A stretch of 64,000 bases of DNA, taken from positions 186,001-250,000 of the forward strand of contig NZ_JAKZGD010000002.1 of the NCBI RefSeq assembly GCF_022549495.1, written 5' to 3'. The notes below the pieces were generated by a model. That model was not told the origin of the DNA, searched no databases, and saw nothing but the letters and a program-made list of their open reading frames with translations. Shown one piece after another: positions 35,417-44,722 of this stretch. This DNA is from Acinetobacter sp. ANC 4805 (GTDB taxonomy: Bacteria > Pseudomonadota > Gammaproteobacteria > Pseudomonadales > Moraxellaceae). Every line of letters begins with the position of its first letter. The stretch's first letter is position 1. The position numbers were made by a program, and so were the translations under genes.

Positions 35417-36151
35417 TTATTTTTTTAGATTGCCAGAATGTAAGCCACATTCTTTATGGGTTGCTTCTTCCCACCACCAACGACCTTCACGTTCATGTTG
35501 ATTTGGTAGCACAGCACGGGTACATGGTTCACAACCAATTGAAATAAAGCCACGCTCATGTAAAGGGTTGTATGGAATCTCCATCATACGAATATAGCTC
35601 CATACATCCGCGCTGCTCCAGTTAGCAAGGGGATTGTATTTAATCAATTGCTTACCTTCACCAGAAAAGCCAACATCCGCTTGAACTACAGGAATTTCAT
35701 TGCGTGTTCCTGGGCTTTGGTCTTTACGTTGACCTGTAATCCAGCCATCTAAGGTTGCCAGTTTTTTACGTAAAGGTTGTACTTTACGAACACCACAGCA
35801 TTCCTGATGACCATCTTCAAAGAAGCTGAAAAAGCCTTTCTCATTGACCAATTGTTGAACTGTCGCAGATTCAGGGAAGCAAATTTCGATATTAATATTG
35901 TAATGCTTACGGACAGTTTCGATAAATTGATAAGTCTCCGCATGTAAACGCCCCGTATCTAAACTAAATACACGGAAAGGTTTTCCAATACGAGAAGCAA
36001 TATCAATTAAGACAACATCTTCTGCACCTGAAAATGAAATGGCAATTTCACCTTCTTGATTTAAAGCAAGTTCTAAAATTTCTCGTGGCGATTTATCTGC
36101 ATATTCAGCAGCAAGCGCATCTACAAGGTCAATAGTCGGAATAACAGTCAT
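35417..36151 (-). CDS. cysH: 4Fe-4S adenylylsulfate (APS) reductase, CysH family
   Basis: 244 residues of the PAPS/APS reductase family, reducing activated sulfate to sulfite with thioredoxin. The protein keeps the cluster-binding cysteines Cys118-Cys119 (QECCGVRK) and Cys207-Cys210 (GCEPC). These mark the iron-sulfur APS-reducing type seen in pseudomonads and are absent from the E. coli PAPS type. The catalytic Cys is Cys235 in the ECGLH tail. The PP-loop is [12 protein letters not shown] and the substrate site includes [16 protein letters not shown] lies 7 bases before ATG 36151; upstream codons to 36181 lack support. Annotation pipelines may call it phosphoadenylyl-sulfate reductase. Confidence 0.92.
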   Translation of the reverse strand: MTVIPTIDLVDALAAEYADKSPREILELALNQEGEIAISFSGAEDVVLIDIASRIGKPFRVFSLDTGRLHAETYQFIETVRKHYNINIEICFPESATVQQLVNEKGFFSFFEDGHQECCGVRKVQPLRKKLATLDGWITGQRKDQSPGTRNEIPVVQADVGFSGEGKQLIKYNPLANWSSADVWSYIRMMEIPYNPLHERGFISIGCEPCTRAVLPNQHEREGRWWWEEATHKECGLHSGNLKK

Positions 36152-36321
36152 GGATGTTCCTGGCGAAAGGCTTGGGCACAATTGTAAATCATTCTAAGCA
36201 AAGCAGTTTACTTGTCATCAATTTTATCTTGCAGAATAAAACCGTTTTATTCAACAACAGCGCAAAAATGAAAATCTTAATGGTATGATACAGCAATTTT
36301 TAATCAACATTGGATGCATTC

Positions 36322-36939
36322 ATGGAAATCGTATGCCTAGACCTTGAAGGGGTACTTGTACCTGAAATCTGGATCAACTTTGCCAAGAAAACAGGCATTA
36401 AAGAATTAGAAGCAACAACGCGTGATATTCCAGATTATGATGTTTTGATGACTCAACGTTTAAACATTTTAAAAGAACATGGTTTGGGCTTAAATGATAT
36501 TCAAGCTGTGATTGCTGATATGGGGCCATTTGAAGGTGCAAAAGAGTTTGTTGAATGGGTGCGTACACATTTCCAACTCATTATTTTGTCAGATACGTTT
36601 TATGAATTCGCGCACCCGTTAATGAAACAACTGGGTTGGCCAACGATTTTCTGTCACAAACTTGAGACAGATGAGAATGGTATGATCACTGCTTATAAAT
36701 TGCGTCAGCCTGATCAGAAACGTCAAGCGGTAAAAGCATTACATGGTTTAAATTTCCGTGTAATTGCGGCAGGTGATTCTTATAATGATACGACTATGTT
36801 GGGTGAAGCGGATCATGGTTTCTTATTTGATGCGCCAGAAAATGTGATTGCTGAATTCCCTCAGTTCCAGCCACTCCATGGTTATGAGGCACTAAAACAG
36901 GCGATTCGTTCTGTTTCACAGCGTAATATTCCAGAATAA
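36322..36939 (+). CDS. thrH: bifunctional phosphoserine phosphatase/homoserine phosphotransferase ThrH
   Basis: 205 residues, the same length as P. aeruginosa ThrH. HAD motif I is CLDLEGVLVPE with nucleophile Asp7, where the second Asp of the usual DxD is replaced by Glu, a ThrH feature. Motif II is LSDTF (Ser/Thr), motif III Lys is in KRQAVKAL, and motif IV is AAGDSYNDTTML. ThrH removes phosphate from phosphoserine and can pass it to homoserine. ATG 36322 is chosen; the frame extends to TTG 36310. Confidence 0.93.
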   Translation: MEIVCLDLEGVLVPEIWINFAKKTGIKELEATTRDIPDYDVLMTQRLNILKEHGLGLNDIQAVIADMGPFEGAKEFVEWVRTHFQLIILSDTFYEFAHPLMKQLGWPTIFCHKLETDENGMITAYKLRQPDQKRQAVKALHGLNFRVIAAGDSYNDTTMLGEADHGFLFDAPENVIAEFPQFQPLHGYEALKQAIRSVSQRNIPE

Positions 36940-36941
36940 CG

Positions 36942-37008
36942 AATCCTCCCCAACCCTCCTTTTTTAAAGGAGGGTGTTCCCCTCTGTAAAAGAGGGGCTA
37001 GGGGGATT
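36942..37008. repeat. double-hairpin intergenic repeat
   Basis: Two adjacent hairpins lie inside a weak outer dyad: ACCCTCCTTT with AAAGGAGGGT (36953-36975) and CCCCTCT with AGAGGGG (36979-36997). AATCC and GGATT close the ends. The layout and G/C-rich wording resemble dispersed BIME-like repeats common in Acinetobacter genomes. It fills the gap between the converging thrH and porin genes and may terminate both. Confidence 0.7.
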
Positions 37009-37010
37009 GA

Positions 37011-38294
37011 TTAGAATTTATAACCAATTTTTAAACCATAAGCGATAGCATCATTATTTTCAAACTCAGCTACGTAGTTAGACGTATTAAATTGAGAACC
37101 TGATTGAGCTTTAGCATCGCCTAACCAGAAATACTTTACACCACCAGCAATGAAGTAATTCGGAGCAGGGCTATATTGGACACCAACACCAACATTCCAA
37201 TAACCTTCAGTTGGACCAAGTGTTGTTACTGGATTACCTGCGCCTGAATCCCAACCAACTGATACATTACCTGCCCAGTGATCATTGATTTTACGTCCTA
37301 CACCAGCATTAATTGAGTATTGATCCTCAGTATAAGCAACAAGGCTAAAACCATCCTTTTTCCCAGTTGAGTCTACAATGGGCTTCTGTTGTGATGCTAA
37401 ACCAAATTTAGGTGGGCGTACTGAGAAATCTTTCCAATTGACCCACCGTAAATTTGCGAAAGCAACGGTATTAGCCATAATCCCAGTTTGTAAATCTAGA
37501 TTTACCGATTGTGGCGTTGTTATGTCTGTATTTTCAGCAGGTAAAGCATTTAGACCTTTAAATAATCCAGCATTATTAAAATGCTCAGTCGTTTCCGCAG
37601 AGTGTTTTATTTTTGAACGATACGTTGCAGATGCTTTTAAGGCAATTTCTGGAATTTGATAAGCAGCACCAGCTAACCAACCCAATTCGCCGTTTTCTTT
37701 GGTAATAAAGTTATAGCCACCAAATGTTCCACTACCACCATATGCTGTGCCACGTAGTTGTACATCGACAGTCACTGTTTGATAGACAGGGCCAGCATAT
37801 AGATTGAAATTCTTATTTGGCTGGAAACCAAAAATTAGTGACAAATTCTGTGTATCAACTTTAGCACTTGTTGTTTCAACTCCGTTATGGAATGCACCTT
37901 GTCCTGCAAATGGTGCTGCAGGTTGTGGTAGCGTGTTTGGAAGCTTTTCAGATGTTAGCGAATATGTTGCTTTAGAACCAAAAGGCTGGTCATAAATTAG
38001 ACCAAATGAAAATTGATCTGTAACTTGGAGTTTGAGAGCCGCTTGGACTGTTTGATATGAGTCAGCCATTTCACCTACTGAGGTATCGGAAATTGGCGAA
38101 CCTGCAAAAGGGTAATTAGCTTTAGTTTTACCTGATACATCAGGATCAAGAACGGAGATACCAGCTTCAAAATAATTGCCTGGTTGTAAAAAAGGTGCAA
38201 TAGATTGACCAGAACGGTCTAATGCTGCTGCAAAAACTGAAGTGCTTGGGAGTAAGCTAAGTAAAAGAGCGTGCTGAATCGCATTAAGCTTCAT
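37011..38294 (-). CDS. OmpP1/FadL family outer-membrane transporter, tandem copy 1
   Basis: 427 residues. The signal peptide MKLNAIQHALLLSLLPSTSVFAA is cleaved before ALDRSGQSIAPFLQPGNYFEAG. FadL-type beta-barrel strands follow, ending AIAYGLKIGYKF with the terminal Phe. Family members carry long-chain fatty acids or other hydrophobic compounds across the outer membrane through an N-terminal hatch and lateral opening. It is closely related over its whole length to the next gene upstream (38564-39850). The start at 38294 has GAGAG about 8 bases upstream; the frame continues to 38345 without reason. Confidence 0.88.
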   Translation of the reverse strand: MKLNAIQHALLLSLLPSTSVFAAALDRSGQSIAPFLQPGNYFEAGISVLDPDVSGKTKANYPFAGSPISDTSVGEMADSYQTVQAALKLQVTDQFSFGLIYDQPFGSKATYSLTSEKLPNTLPQPAAPFAGQGAFHNGVETTSAKVDTQNLSLIFGFQPNKNFNLYAGPVYQTVTVDVQLRGTAYGGSGTFGGYNFITKENGELGWLAGAAYQIPEIALKASATYRSKIKHSAETTEHFNNAGLFKGLNALPAENTDITTPQSVNLDLQTGIMANTVAFANLRWVNWKDFSVRPPKFGLASQQKPIVDSTGKKDGFSLVAYTEDQYSINAGVGRKINDHWAGNVSVGWDSGAGNPVTTLGPTEGYWNVGVGVQYSPAPNYFIAGGVKYFWLGDAKAQSGSQFNTSNYVAEFENNDAIAYGLKIGYKF

Positions 38295-38520
38295 TGATAT
38301 TTCTCTCATATCGCTTTGTAACAATAATGTTGCGAAAAGTAACACAATTTTTTAAAGCCTAAATATTTTACAAATGTCCATAAATGAACTGGTAAAGTCA
38401 TGGAAATTTCTTGAGTCATGTAATTTTATATACTAGTTAGTTTAATTGTATTTATCTTAAGTATTTGATTTAAATGATTAATTGTAAAATAATTATTGGT
38501 TTTCTTAAAAAAATAATTGT

Positions 38521-38552
38521 AAAAAAAGACCATCCGAAGATGATCTTTTTTT
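38521..38552 (-). terminator. terminator of FadL copy 2
   Basis: AAAAAAAGACCATC and GATGATCTTTTTTT pair over 14 bases with one mismatch around CGAA, 12 bases past the stop of the leftward gene at 38564. It separates the two FadL copies, so they are not simply one operon. Confidence 0.75.
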
Positions 38553-38563
38553 AAGAAGATTGA

Positions 38564-39850
38564 TTAGAATTTATAACCAATTTTCATGCCGTATGCGATC
38601 GCATTGTTACCTGTAAAATCAGCAACATAATTGTCTGTATTGAATTGAGCACCAGATTGTGCTTTAGCATCACCTAACCAGAAGTATTTCACACCACCAG
38701 CGATAAAGTAATTCGCAGCAGGGCTATATTGCAGACCTAGACCCACATTCCAATAACCTTCTGTTGGGCCAAGTGTAGTTACAGGGTTGCCTGCACCAGA
38801 ATCCCAACCTACAGAGACGTTACCAGCCCAATGTTCATTAAGCTTACGTCCAACACCAGTAGTTACTGACCATTGATCATCAGTATAAGCTACAAGATCA
38901 AAGCCATCTTTTTTCCCGCTTGATGCTACAACAGCTGCTTGTGTTGATGCCACACCGAATTTATAAGGGCGTACAGCGAAGTCTTTCCAGTTCACCCAGC
39001 GTACGTTTGCGAATGCAACAGTATCCGCCATGATCCCTGTTTGTAAATCAAGGTTAACAGATTGAGGTGTTGTAATATCTGTTTCTTTGGCTGGAATTGC
39101 ATTTAAGCCAGCAAATAATCCAAGAGAGCTAAAACTTTCTTTTGCATCAGTTGAGTGTTTAATTTCAGAACGATAGGTTACAGATGCTTTTAATGCAATT
39201 TCTGGAATTTGATATGCAGCACCAGCTAACCAACCGATATCTCCAGTTTCTTTGATATCTGCGTTATATCCACCGAAAGTTGCAGAACCACCGTAAGCAG
39301 TACCACGGAGTTGAATATTACCTTTTACAGTTTGGTAGACTGGACCAGCATAAAAGTTTAAATTTTTATTTGGTTGAAAACCAAGAATCATAGAAAGGTT
39401 CTGAGTTTCAACTTCTACAGAAGTTCCTTGAGTGCCATTATGAAATGCACCTTGTCCTTGAAGTGCAGCAGCGGCACCAGGAAGCGCAGCAGGTAATTTT
39501 GCTGTATCAGTTGAATAGGTTGCTTTTGCTCCAAATGGTTGATCATAAATCAAACCAAATGAAAGTTGGTCAGCAAGTTGTAATTTTAGTGCTGCATGAG
39601 CAAACTGATAAGAATCAGCCATTTCACCAACACTAGTATTGGAGAGTAATGGTAGCGCAGCATTCGGGTAATTGGCTTTAGTTGTTCCTGAAACATCTGC
39701 ATCTAGAACCGAAAGACCAGCTTCAAAATAGTTACCTGGTTGTAAAAAGGCAGATATAGACTGACCTGAACGATCTAATGCTGCTGCAAATACTCCAGTT
39801 GCAGGCAGCGTCGCTAAAATCATGGCAGTGCTAAGATGTTTTAATTTCAT
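38564..39850 (-). CDS. OmpP1/FadL family outer-membrane transporter, tandem copy 2
   Basis: 428 residues with signal peptide MKLKHLSTAMILATLPATGVFAA and mature start ALDRSGQSISAFLQPGNYFEAG. It is a close paralogue of copy 1: long stretches are the same, including VGWDSGAGNPVTTLGPTEGYWNVG and the YKF end. Differences concentrate in short stretches likely to be surface loops, for example near residues 110-130 and 230-250. AAGGA lies 10 bases before ATG 39850. A hydrophobic substrate is expected. The upstream gap to kdpA is AT-rich. Confidence 0.88.
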   Translation of the reverse strand: MKLKHLSTAMILATLPATGVFAAALDRSGQSISAFLQPGNYFEAGLSVLDADVSGTTKANYPNAALPLLSNTSVGEMADSYQFAHAALKLQLADQLSFGLIYDQPFGAKATYSTDTAKLPAALPGAAAALQGQGAFHNGTQGTSVEVETQNLSMILGFQPNKNLNFYAGPVYQTVKGNIQLRGTAYGGSATFGGYNADIKETGDIGWLAGAAYQIPEIALKASVTYRSEIKHSTDAKESFSSLGLFAGLNAIPAKETDITTPQSVNLDLQTGIMADTVAFANVRWVNWKDFAVRPYKFGVASTQAAVVASSGKKDGFDLVAYTDDQWSVTTGVGRKLNEHWAGNVSVGWDSGAGNPVTTLGPTEGYWNVGLGLQYSPAANYFIAGGVKYFWLGDAKAQSGAQFNTDNYVADFTGNNAIAYGMKIGYKF

Positions 39851-40242
39851 TTTAAATCTTTCCTTGAACTTCAAGATTTTTTAGGTAGAGAAGCTATCAT
39901 TGCTAAGCCAAATCATTTACCACACATGATTTGCTATAACTTCATGTAACAAAAATACCATAATTAAAATAAGAGTAAATATTCTAAATGAACTACCCAG
40001 TACGATTGATGACATGAAACAGGATAAAAATAATGCTATTTATGTTGGTGTATATTTCCATTTTTACTGGTAATATAGTGATAAATATAGATTATTAACT
40101 AAAAACTAGCGTGTTATTTTTTTGCATTTTTTCAAAAAAAAAAATTCATAAGGTCAAAGATTTTTTGTAAAAAATACATTTTTTTTCTTCATATTTAAAA
40201 AATCACTCAATTTTTAGCGATTTAAGATCCATTTTAAGTAAG
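39851..40242. other. AT-rich intergenic region upstream of kdp
   Basis: About 390 very AT-rich bases with several A and T runs between the leftward FadL gene and the kdp promoter. No open frame or hairpin terminator is supported. It must hold the FadL promoter on the minus strand, but no clear -35/-10 pair was identified. Confidence 0.4.
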
Positions 40243-40292
40243 TTTACGCAAAATTTACGCCTCTTACTTTTTTCAATATAGAGAATTTACGC
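40243..40292 (+). promoter_or_regulatory. kdp promoter with three TTTACGC repeats (candidate KdpE sites)
   Basis: TTTACGC occurs at 40243-40249, 40254-40260 and 40286-40292: spacings of 11 and 32 bases, about one and three helical turns. The second copy coincides with the -35 position (TTTACG, 40254-40259) of a promoter whose -10 is TATAGA (40277-40282), 17 bases away. A weak -35 replaced by an activator site is expected of a KdpE-activated promoter. The start of kdpA is 35 bases after the last repeat. Confidence 0.6.
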
Positions 40293-40326
40293 TCTCAATT
40301 TCCATACTAAAGCTGACCTATTTTAA

Positions 40327-42036
40327 ATGGCATATGCTATGTGGGAATTTATTTCAGTATTTATCCTTTCATTGCTGTTGGCTTATCCGCTAGGACACTA
40401 TCTTGCGGATGTAATGCAAACCAAACCAATGAAGAGTGACAGCTTCTTTAAGTGGATTGAACAACCAATCTACGCTGTTCTAAATGTGAAGCAAGTGGGT
40501 ATGAACTGGCGGCAATATCTAGGTGCTTTTGTTCTGAGTAATGTTCTACTGCTTGGGGCGAGTGTTACTATTTTAATGACACAGGCATGGCTACCATTGA
40601 ATCCTGATCATATTCCGAATATGAATTGGGACTTGGCTTTACATACCACCATTTCATTCCTGACCAATACCAACCAGCAGCATTACTCGGGGCAGTCTCA
40701 ACTGTCTTATCTATCGCAAATGACCGTGATTGTGGGATTGCAATATTTGTCGCCAATTATGGGACTTGCCTTATTAGTCGCTATGTTAAGAGCATTATTT
40801 TTACAATCAGCTCAACAACAAGACCTAGATCAAAACAAATGGAATCGTATTAATCTGGGTAATTATTGGATGGATATCATTCGACCACTATTTCGATTTT
40901 TCATTCCTTTAGGATTTATTTTTTCTTTACTGCTCACTTTTCAAGGTGTGCCAGCAACCTTATCTACGGGGCCAACAGCGCAAGTTTTAGAGCAAAGCAC
41001 AGAAGTCAAAACTCAACATATTCCACTTGGCCCTGTTGCACCGATGGTGGCGATTAAACAACTGGGGAGCAATGGTGGCGGTTGGTATGGCCCAAACAGT
41101 AGTGTGCCTTTAGAAAATCCAACCCCATTGTCGAATGTGATTGAGATGATTGCCATTTTACTGATTCCACTTTCTGCGGTGTTTATGGTTGGACGTTTTA
41201 TTCAGCGTAAAAAACTGATGTGGATGATTTTTGGCAGCATGTTGCTAATGTCACTTTCTTCAACGCTATTGACCATATGGGCTGAAAAATCTTCGCTCAC
41301 TCCAAATACTGCTTTGATGGAAAGTAAGGAAGTTCGCTTCGGTGCTGAGGCATCCGCACTATGGGGGAGTTTGACTACACAAGTGAATAACGGCTCTGTG
41401 AATATGATGCATGATTCGGCTTCACCACTGACGGGATTGGTTGAACTGTGCAATATGTTGATCAATGCCATTTGGGGCGGCATAGGGTGTGGGCTATTAC
41501 AGTTCTTTATTTATCTGTTTTTAGCAGTATTTATCGCAGGTTTAATGACAGGGCGTACCCCTGAATTGTTTGGTCGAAAAGTTGAAGTCACTGAAATTAA
41601 GTTATTAGCGCTGGTGATTCTCTTACAACCTGTGGTGATTCTTGGTTTGACTGCGATTGCAATTGCATTCCCATCCATGACAGGAAATTCAAATCCAGCG
41701 TTCCATGGCATTAGCCAAGTGTTTTATGAGTATGTCTCCGCCTATGCCAACAATGGTTCGGGTTTTGAAGGCTTAGGCGATAACACGTTATGGTGGAATC
41801 TGAGTGCCAGTGTGGCTTTATTGGCAGGTCGTTATAGCGTGTTGATCATTCCAGTGTTAATTGCAGTCAGTTTAGCAACCAAACCGCAAGCAGCCGAAAG
41901 CAAAGGTTCTTTGCATATTGAATCACCAACTTTTGCGTTGACCTTGATCGGGATTGTGTTGATTCTGACCTTGTTGCAATTCATGCCAGTGTTGGTGATT
42001 GGGCCAATTGCTGACTATCTGTCGATAAAAGTTTAA
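40327..42036 (+). CDS. kdpA: potassium-transporting ATPase subunit A
   Basis: 569 residues, the channel-like potassium-binding subunit of the KdpFABC high-affinity uptake pump. About ten membrane segments; filter-type loops include SFLTNTNQQHYSG, IKQLGSNGGGWYGPNSS, LVELCNMLINAIWGGIGCGL and YANNGSGFEGLG. The N-terminal MWEFISVFILSLLLAYPLGHYLADV matches the family start. The ribosome site is weak; ATG 40327 and ATG 40339 are both possible. No kdpF-like small gene was found before it. Confidence 0.95.
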   Translation: MAYAMWEFISVFILSLLLAYPLGHYLADVMQTKPMKSDSFFKWIEQPIYAVLNVKQVGMNWRQYLGAFVLSNVLLLGASVTILMTQAWLPLNPDHIPNMNWDLALHTTISFLTNTNQQHYSGQSQLSYLSQMTVIVGLQYLSPIMGLALLVAMLRALFLQSAQQQDLDQNKWNRINLGNYWMDIIRPLFRFFIPLGFIFSLLLTFQGVPATLSTGPTAQVLEQSTEVKTQHIPLGPVAPMVAIKQLGSNGGGWYGPNSSVPLENPTPLSNVIEMIAILLIPLSAVFMVGRFIQRKKLMWMIFGSMLLMSLSSTLLTIWAEKSSLTPNTALMESKEVRFGAEASALWGSLTTQVNNGSVNMMHDSASPLTGLVELCNMLINAIWGGIGCGLLQFFIYLFLAVFIAGLMTGRTPELFGRKVEVTEIKLLALVILLQPVVILGLTAIAIAFPSMTGNSNPAFHGISQVFYEYVSAYANNGSGFEGLGDNTLWWNLSASVALLAGRYSVLIIPVLIAVSLATKPQAAESKGSLHIESPTFALTLIGIVLILTLLQFMPVLVIGPIADYLSIKV

Positions 42037-42052
42037 GTGTGGAGCAACAACA

Positions 42053-44065
42053 ATGAAACATTCAAATGCGACACAACACATGGATATTTTGAATAAAGAA
42101 ATTATTCAGCAAACTTTCCATAAATTGTTGCCTCAACACGCGTTTAAAAATCCAGTGATGGCATGTGTCTGGGTGGGAACAGTTTTAACCCTTGTTGCCA
42201 CTTTGATGGGAAGTACCAGTTTAGGTTTTGGTTTAGTCCTAAGCTTGATTTTATTGGTCACGGTTTTATTCGCCAATTATGCCGAAGCGGTCGCAGAAGC
42301 CAAAGGTCGTGGACAAGCTGCATCATTACGTCAGGCGCGTGAAAATTTAACTGCAAATCGTATTCTCGATTTAAATGCCGTACCGACAGTGATTTCTGCA
42401 AATCTACTCAAAAAAGATGATTTAGTCATCGTCAAAGCAGGTGAAATTGTTCCTGCGGATGGTGAAATTATTCAGGGTTTTGCGACCATTAATGAATCAG
42501 CTGTTACAGGTGAATCTGCGCCTGTACTGCGTGAAGCCAATACCGACCGTTCAGGGGTGATTGGCGGAACTAAGGTCTTGTCTGATGAAATTATTATTCG
42601 AGTCAGTAATGAAGCAGGGCATAGCTTCTTAGACCGTATGATTGCCTTGGTGGAAGGTGCCAACCGTCAAAAGACACCGAATGAGATCGCATTGAGTATT
42701 TTACTCAATATTATGACCATCACCTTTATTGTGGTGGTGCTGACTCTACCTGTTATTGGCTCAATGGTCGGGATCAAAATTAGTATGGTCTTGCTGATTG
42801 CACTGTTGGTCTGTTTAATTCCAACCACAATTGGCGGCTTGTTGCCTGCAATCGGTATCGCAGGGATGAACCGTGCTTTAAAAGCTAATGTCTTAGCAAA
42901 ATCAGGGAAAGCGGTTGAAGTTGCGGGTGATATTGATGTGTTGTTGTTGGATAAAACAGGCACGATCACCTATGGCGACCGTCAAGCCACTGCTTTCTAT
43001 CCATTGGCGGGTGTAACGCCAAGTGAATTGCGTCAAGCCGCGATGTTAACTTCTTTTGCCGACCCAACACCTGAAGGGAAGTCGGTCATCAGCCTTGGGA
43101 AAGAGTTAGGTGAAAGCATCCAAGAGCCGAAAGATGCCGAGTTCATTCAGTTTAGTGCCTCAACACGTTTATCGGGTGTGGACTTGGCTACGGGACAAAC
43201 GATTCGTAAAGGTGCAGTCGATGCCATTATTCATTTTACCCATCAAGAAATCAAAGACAACATTGAGCTTAAAACCCGTGTAGAGCAAGTGGCTTCTAAA
43301 GGTGCAACACCACTTGTGGTGGCTTCAAATCACAATATTTTAGGGGTGATTGAACTGTCGGATGTGATCAAACAAGGCATTAAAGAACGCTTTGCACTGT
43401 TACGTGAGATGGGCATCAAAACCATTATGGTCACAGGAGACAATCCATTAACCGCGGCTGCGATTGCTGCCGAAGCAGGGGTGGATGACTATATTGCAGA
43501 AGCGAGACCTGAGGACAAATTGGCGTGCATTCGTAATGAGCAAGCAGCAGGAAAATTGGTCGCAATGGTGGGTGATGGTACCAATGATGCACCTGCCTTG
43601 GCGCAGGCAGATATTGGTTTAGCCATGAATTCGGGTACCCAAGCAGCCAAAGAAGCAGGCAATATGGTGGACTTGGATTCCGATCCGACCAAATTGCTAG
43701 ATGTAGTGGAAATTGGTAAGCAGCAATTGATTACTCGTGGCGCATTAACCACTTTTTCGTTGGCAAATGATGTCTCTAAGTACTTTGTGATTTTACCAGC
43801 GTTATTCGCCGTGGCGATTCCACAACTTGAGGTACTGAATATTTTGCAATTGAGTAGCCCGAGCAGTGCGGTAATTTCTGCATTGATCTTTAATGCCTTG
43901 ATTATTCCAATGTTGATTCCATTGGCACTCAAAGGCGTTCAATTCAAACCTGCCAGTGCGCTGCAATTGTTACGCCGTAATATGCTGATTTACGGTGTAG
44001 GTGGTGTGATCTTTCCGTTTATTGTGATCAAGCTGATTGACCTTGTTGTGTCATTGTGGATTTAG
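42053..44065 (+). CDS. kdpB: potassium-transporting ATPase subunit B
   Basis: 670 residues, the P-type ATPase subunit. The phosphorylation motif DKTGTITYGD has Asp300, the A-domain loop is ESAVTGESAPV, and MVGDGTNDAPALAQADIGLAMNSGTQAAKEAGNMVDLDSDPTKLL carries the hinge. It hydrolyses ATP to drive uptake through KdpA. It starts 16 bases after kdpA. Confidence 0.97.
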   Translation: MKHSNATQHMDILNKEIIQQTFHKLLPQHAFKNPVMACVWVGTVLTLVATLMGSTSLGFGLVLSLILLVTVLFANYAEAVAEAKGRGQAASLRQARENLTANRILDLNAVPTVISANLLKKDDLVIVKAGEIVPADGEIIQGFATINESAVTGESAPVLREANTDRSGVIGGTKVLSDEIIIRVSNEAGHSFLDRMIALVEGANRQKTPNEIALSILLNIMTITFIVVVLTLPVIGSMVGIKISMVLLIALLVCLIPTTIGGLLPAIGIAGMNRALKANVLAKSGKAVEVAGDIDVLLLDKTGTITYGDRQATAFYPLAGVTPSELRQAAMLTSFADPTPEGKSVISLGKELGESIQEPKDAEFIQFSASTRLSGVDLATGQTIRKGAVDAIIHFTHQEIKDNIELKTRVEQVASKGATPLVVASNHNILGVIELSDVIKQGIKERFALLREMGIKTIMVTGDNPLTAAAIAAEAGVDDYIAEARPEDKLACIRNEQAAGKLVAMVGDGTNDAPALAQADIGLAMNSGTQAAKEAGNMVDLDSDPTKLLDVVEIGKQQLITRGALTTFSLANDVSKYFVILPALFAVAIPQLEVLNILQLSSPSSAVISALIFNALIIPMLIPLALKGVQFKPASALQLLRRNMLIYGVGGVIFPFIVIKLIDLVVSLWI

Positions 44066-44074
44066 GAGTTGGAA

Positions 44075-44710
44075 ATGAATACTTTATTGAGTCATGAGCA
44101 ATTGAATCAACAGGACTTAGCATTATCTAGTCAAGGACATTCAGTCCTACGTCCGAGTCTGGGTTTAATTGCAGTTGGTTTCTTGATTGCAGGCATGTTG
44201 TACGCTACAGCAAGTGTCTCCATTGCTCAGTTGATCTTTCCCAAACAAGCCAATGGTAGTGTCATTGAACTGGATGGTAAAATTATTGGTTCAAGCTTGG
44301 TAGGACAAAACTTTGTTAGTGAACAATATTTTCATGGACGACCAAGTGCGGTAAGTTACAATGTCGATGGCATGGCAGGCAGTAATTTAGCAATCTCTAA
44401 TCTTGATTTACAAAAACAAATTAAAGAGCGAACAGCACAATTTGCCCAAAATAATCATATGACTGAGCAACACGTGCCGAACGAGATGGTAACTGCATCG
44501 GGCAGTGGGATTGATCCTGATATTTCACCTGAAAGTGCTTTTTTACAAGTGAAACGAGTGGCGCAGCAACGTCATTTACCTGAGCAACACGTTCGTGATT
44601 TGGTTCAACAACAAATTCAGCCTGCACAGTTCGGCGTATATGGGCAAGCGCGAGTGAATGTGTTGCAGTTAAATTTAGCCTTAGATCAATTGTCATCGAC
44701 CACACGTTGA
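44075..44710 (+). CDS. kdpC: potassium-transporting ATPase subunit C
   Basis: 211 residues. One membrane helix (SLGLIAVGFLIAGMLYATASVSIAQLIF) is followed by a periplasmic domain with the family marks GSSLVGQNFVSEQYFHGRPSA, NLAISNLDL and SASGSGIDPDISPESAFLQVKRVA (here TASGSGIDPD). KdpC stabilises the KdpA-KdpB complex. AGGAG sits 6 bases before ATG 44075. The gene follows kdpB directly. Confidence 0.95.
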   Translation: MNTLLSHEQLNQQDLALSSQGHSVLRPSLGLIAVGFLIAGMLYATASVSIAQLIFPKQANGSVIELDGKIIGSSLVGQNFVSEQYFHGRPSAVSYNVDGMAGSNLAISNLDLQKQIKERTAQFAQNNHMTEQHVPNEMVTASGSGIDPDISPESAFLQVKRVAQQRHLPEQHVRDLVQQQIQPAQFGVYGQARVNVLQLNLALDQLSSTTR

Positions 44711-44722
44711 TAGAGCGTAATT

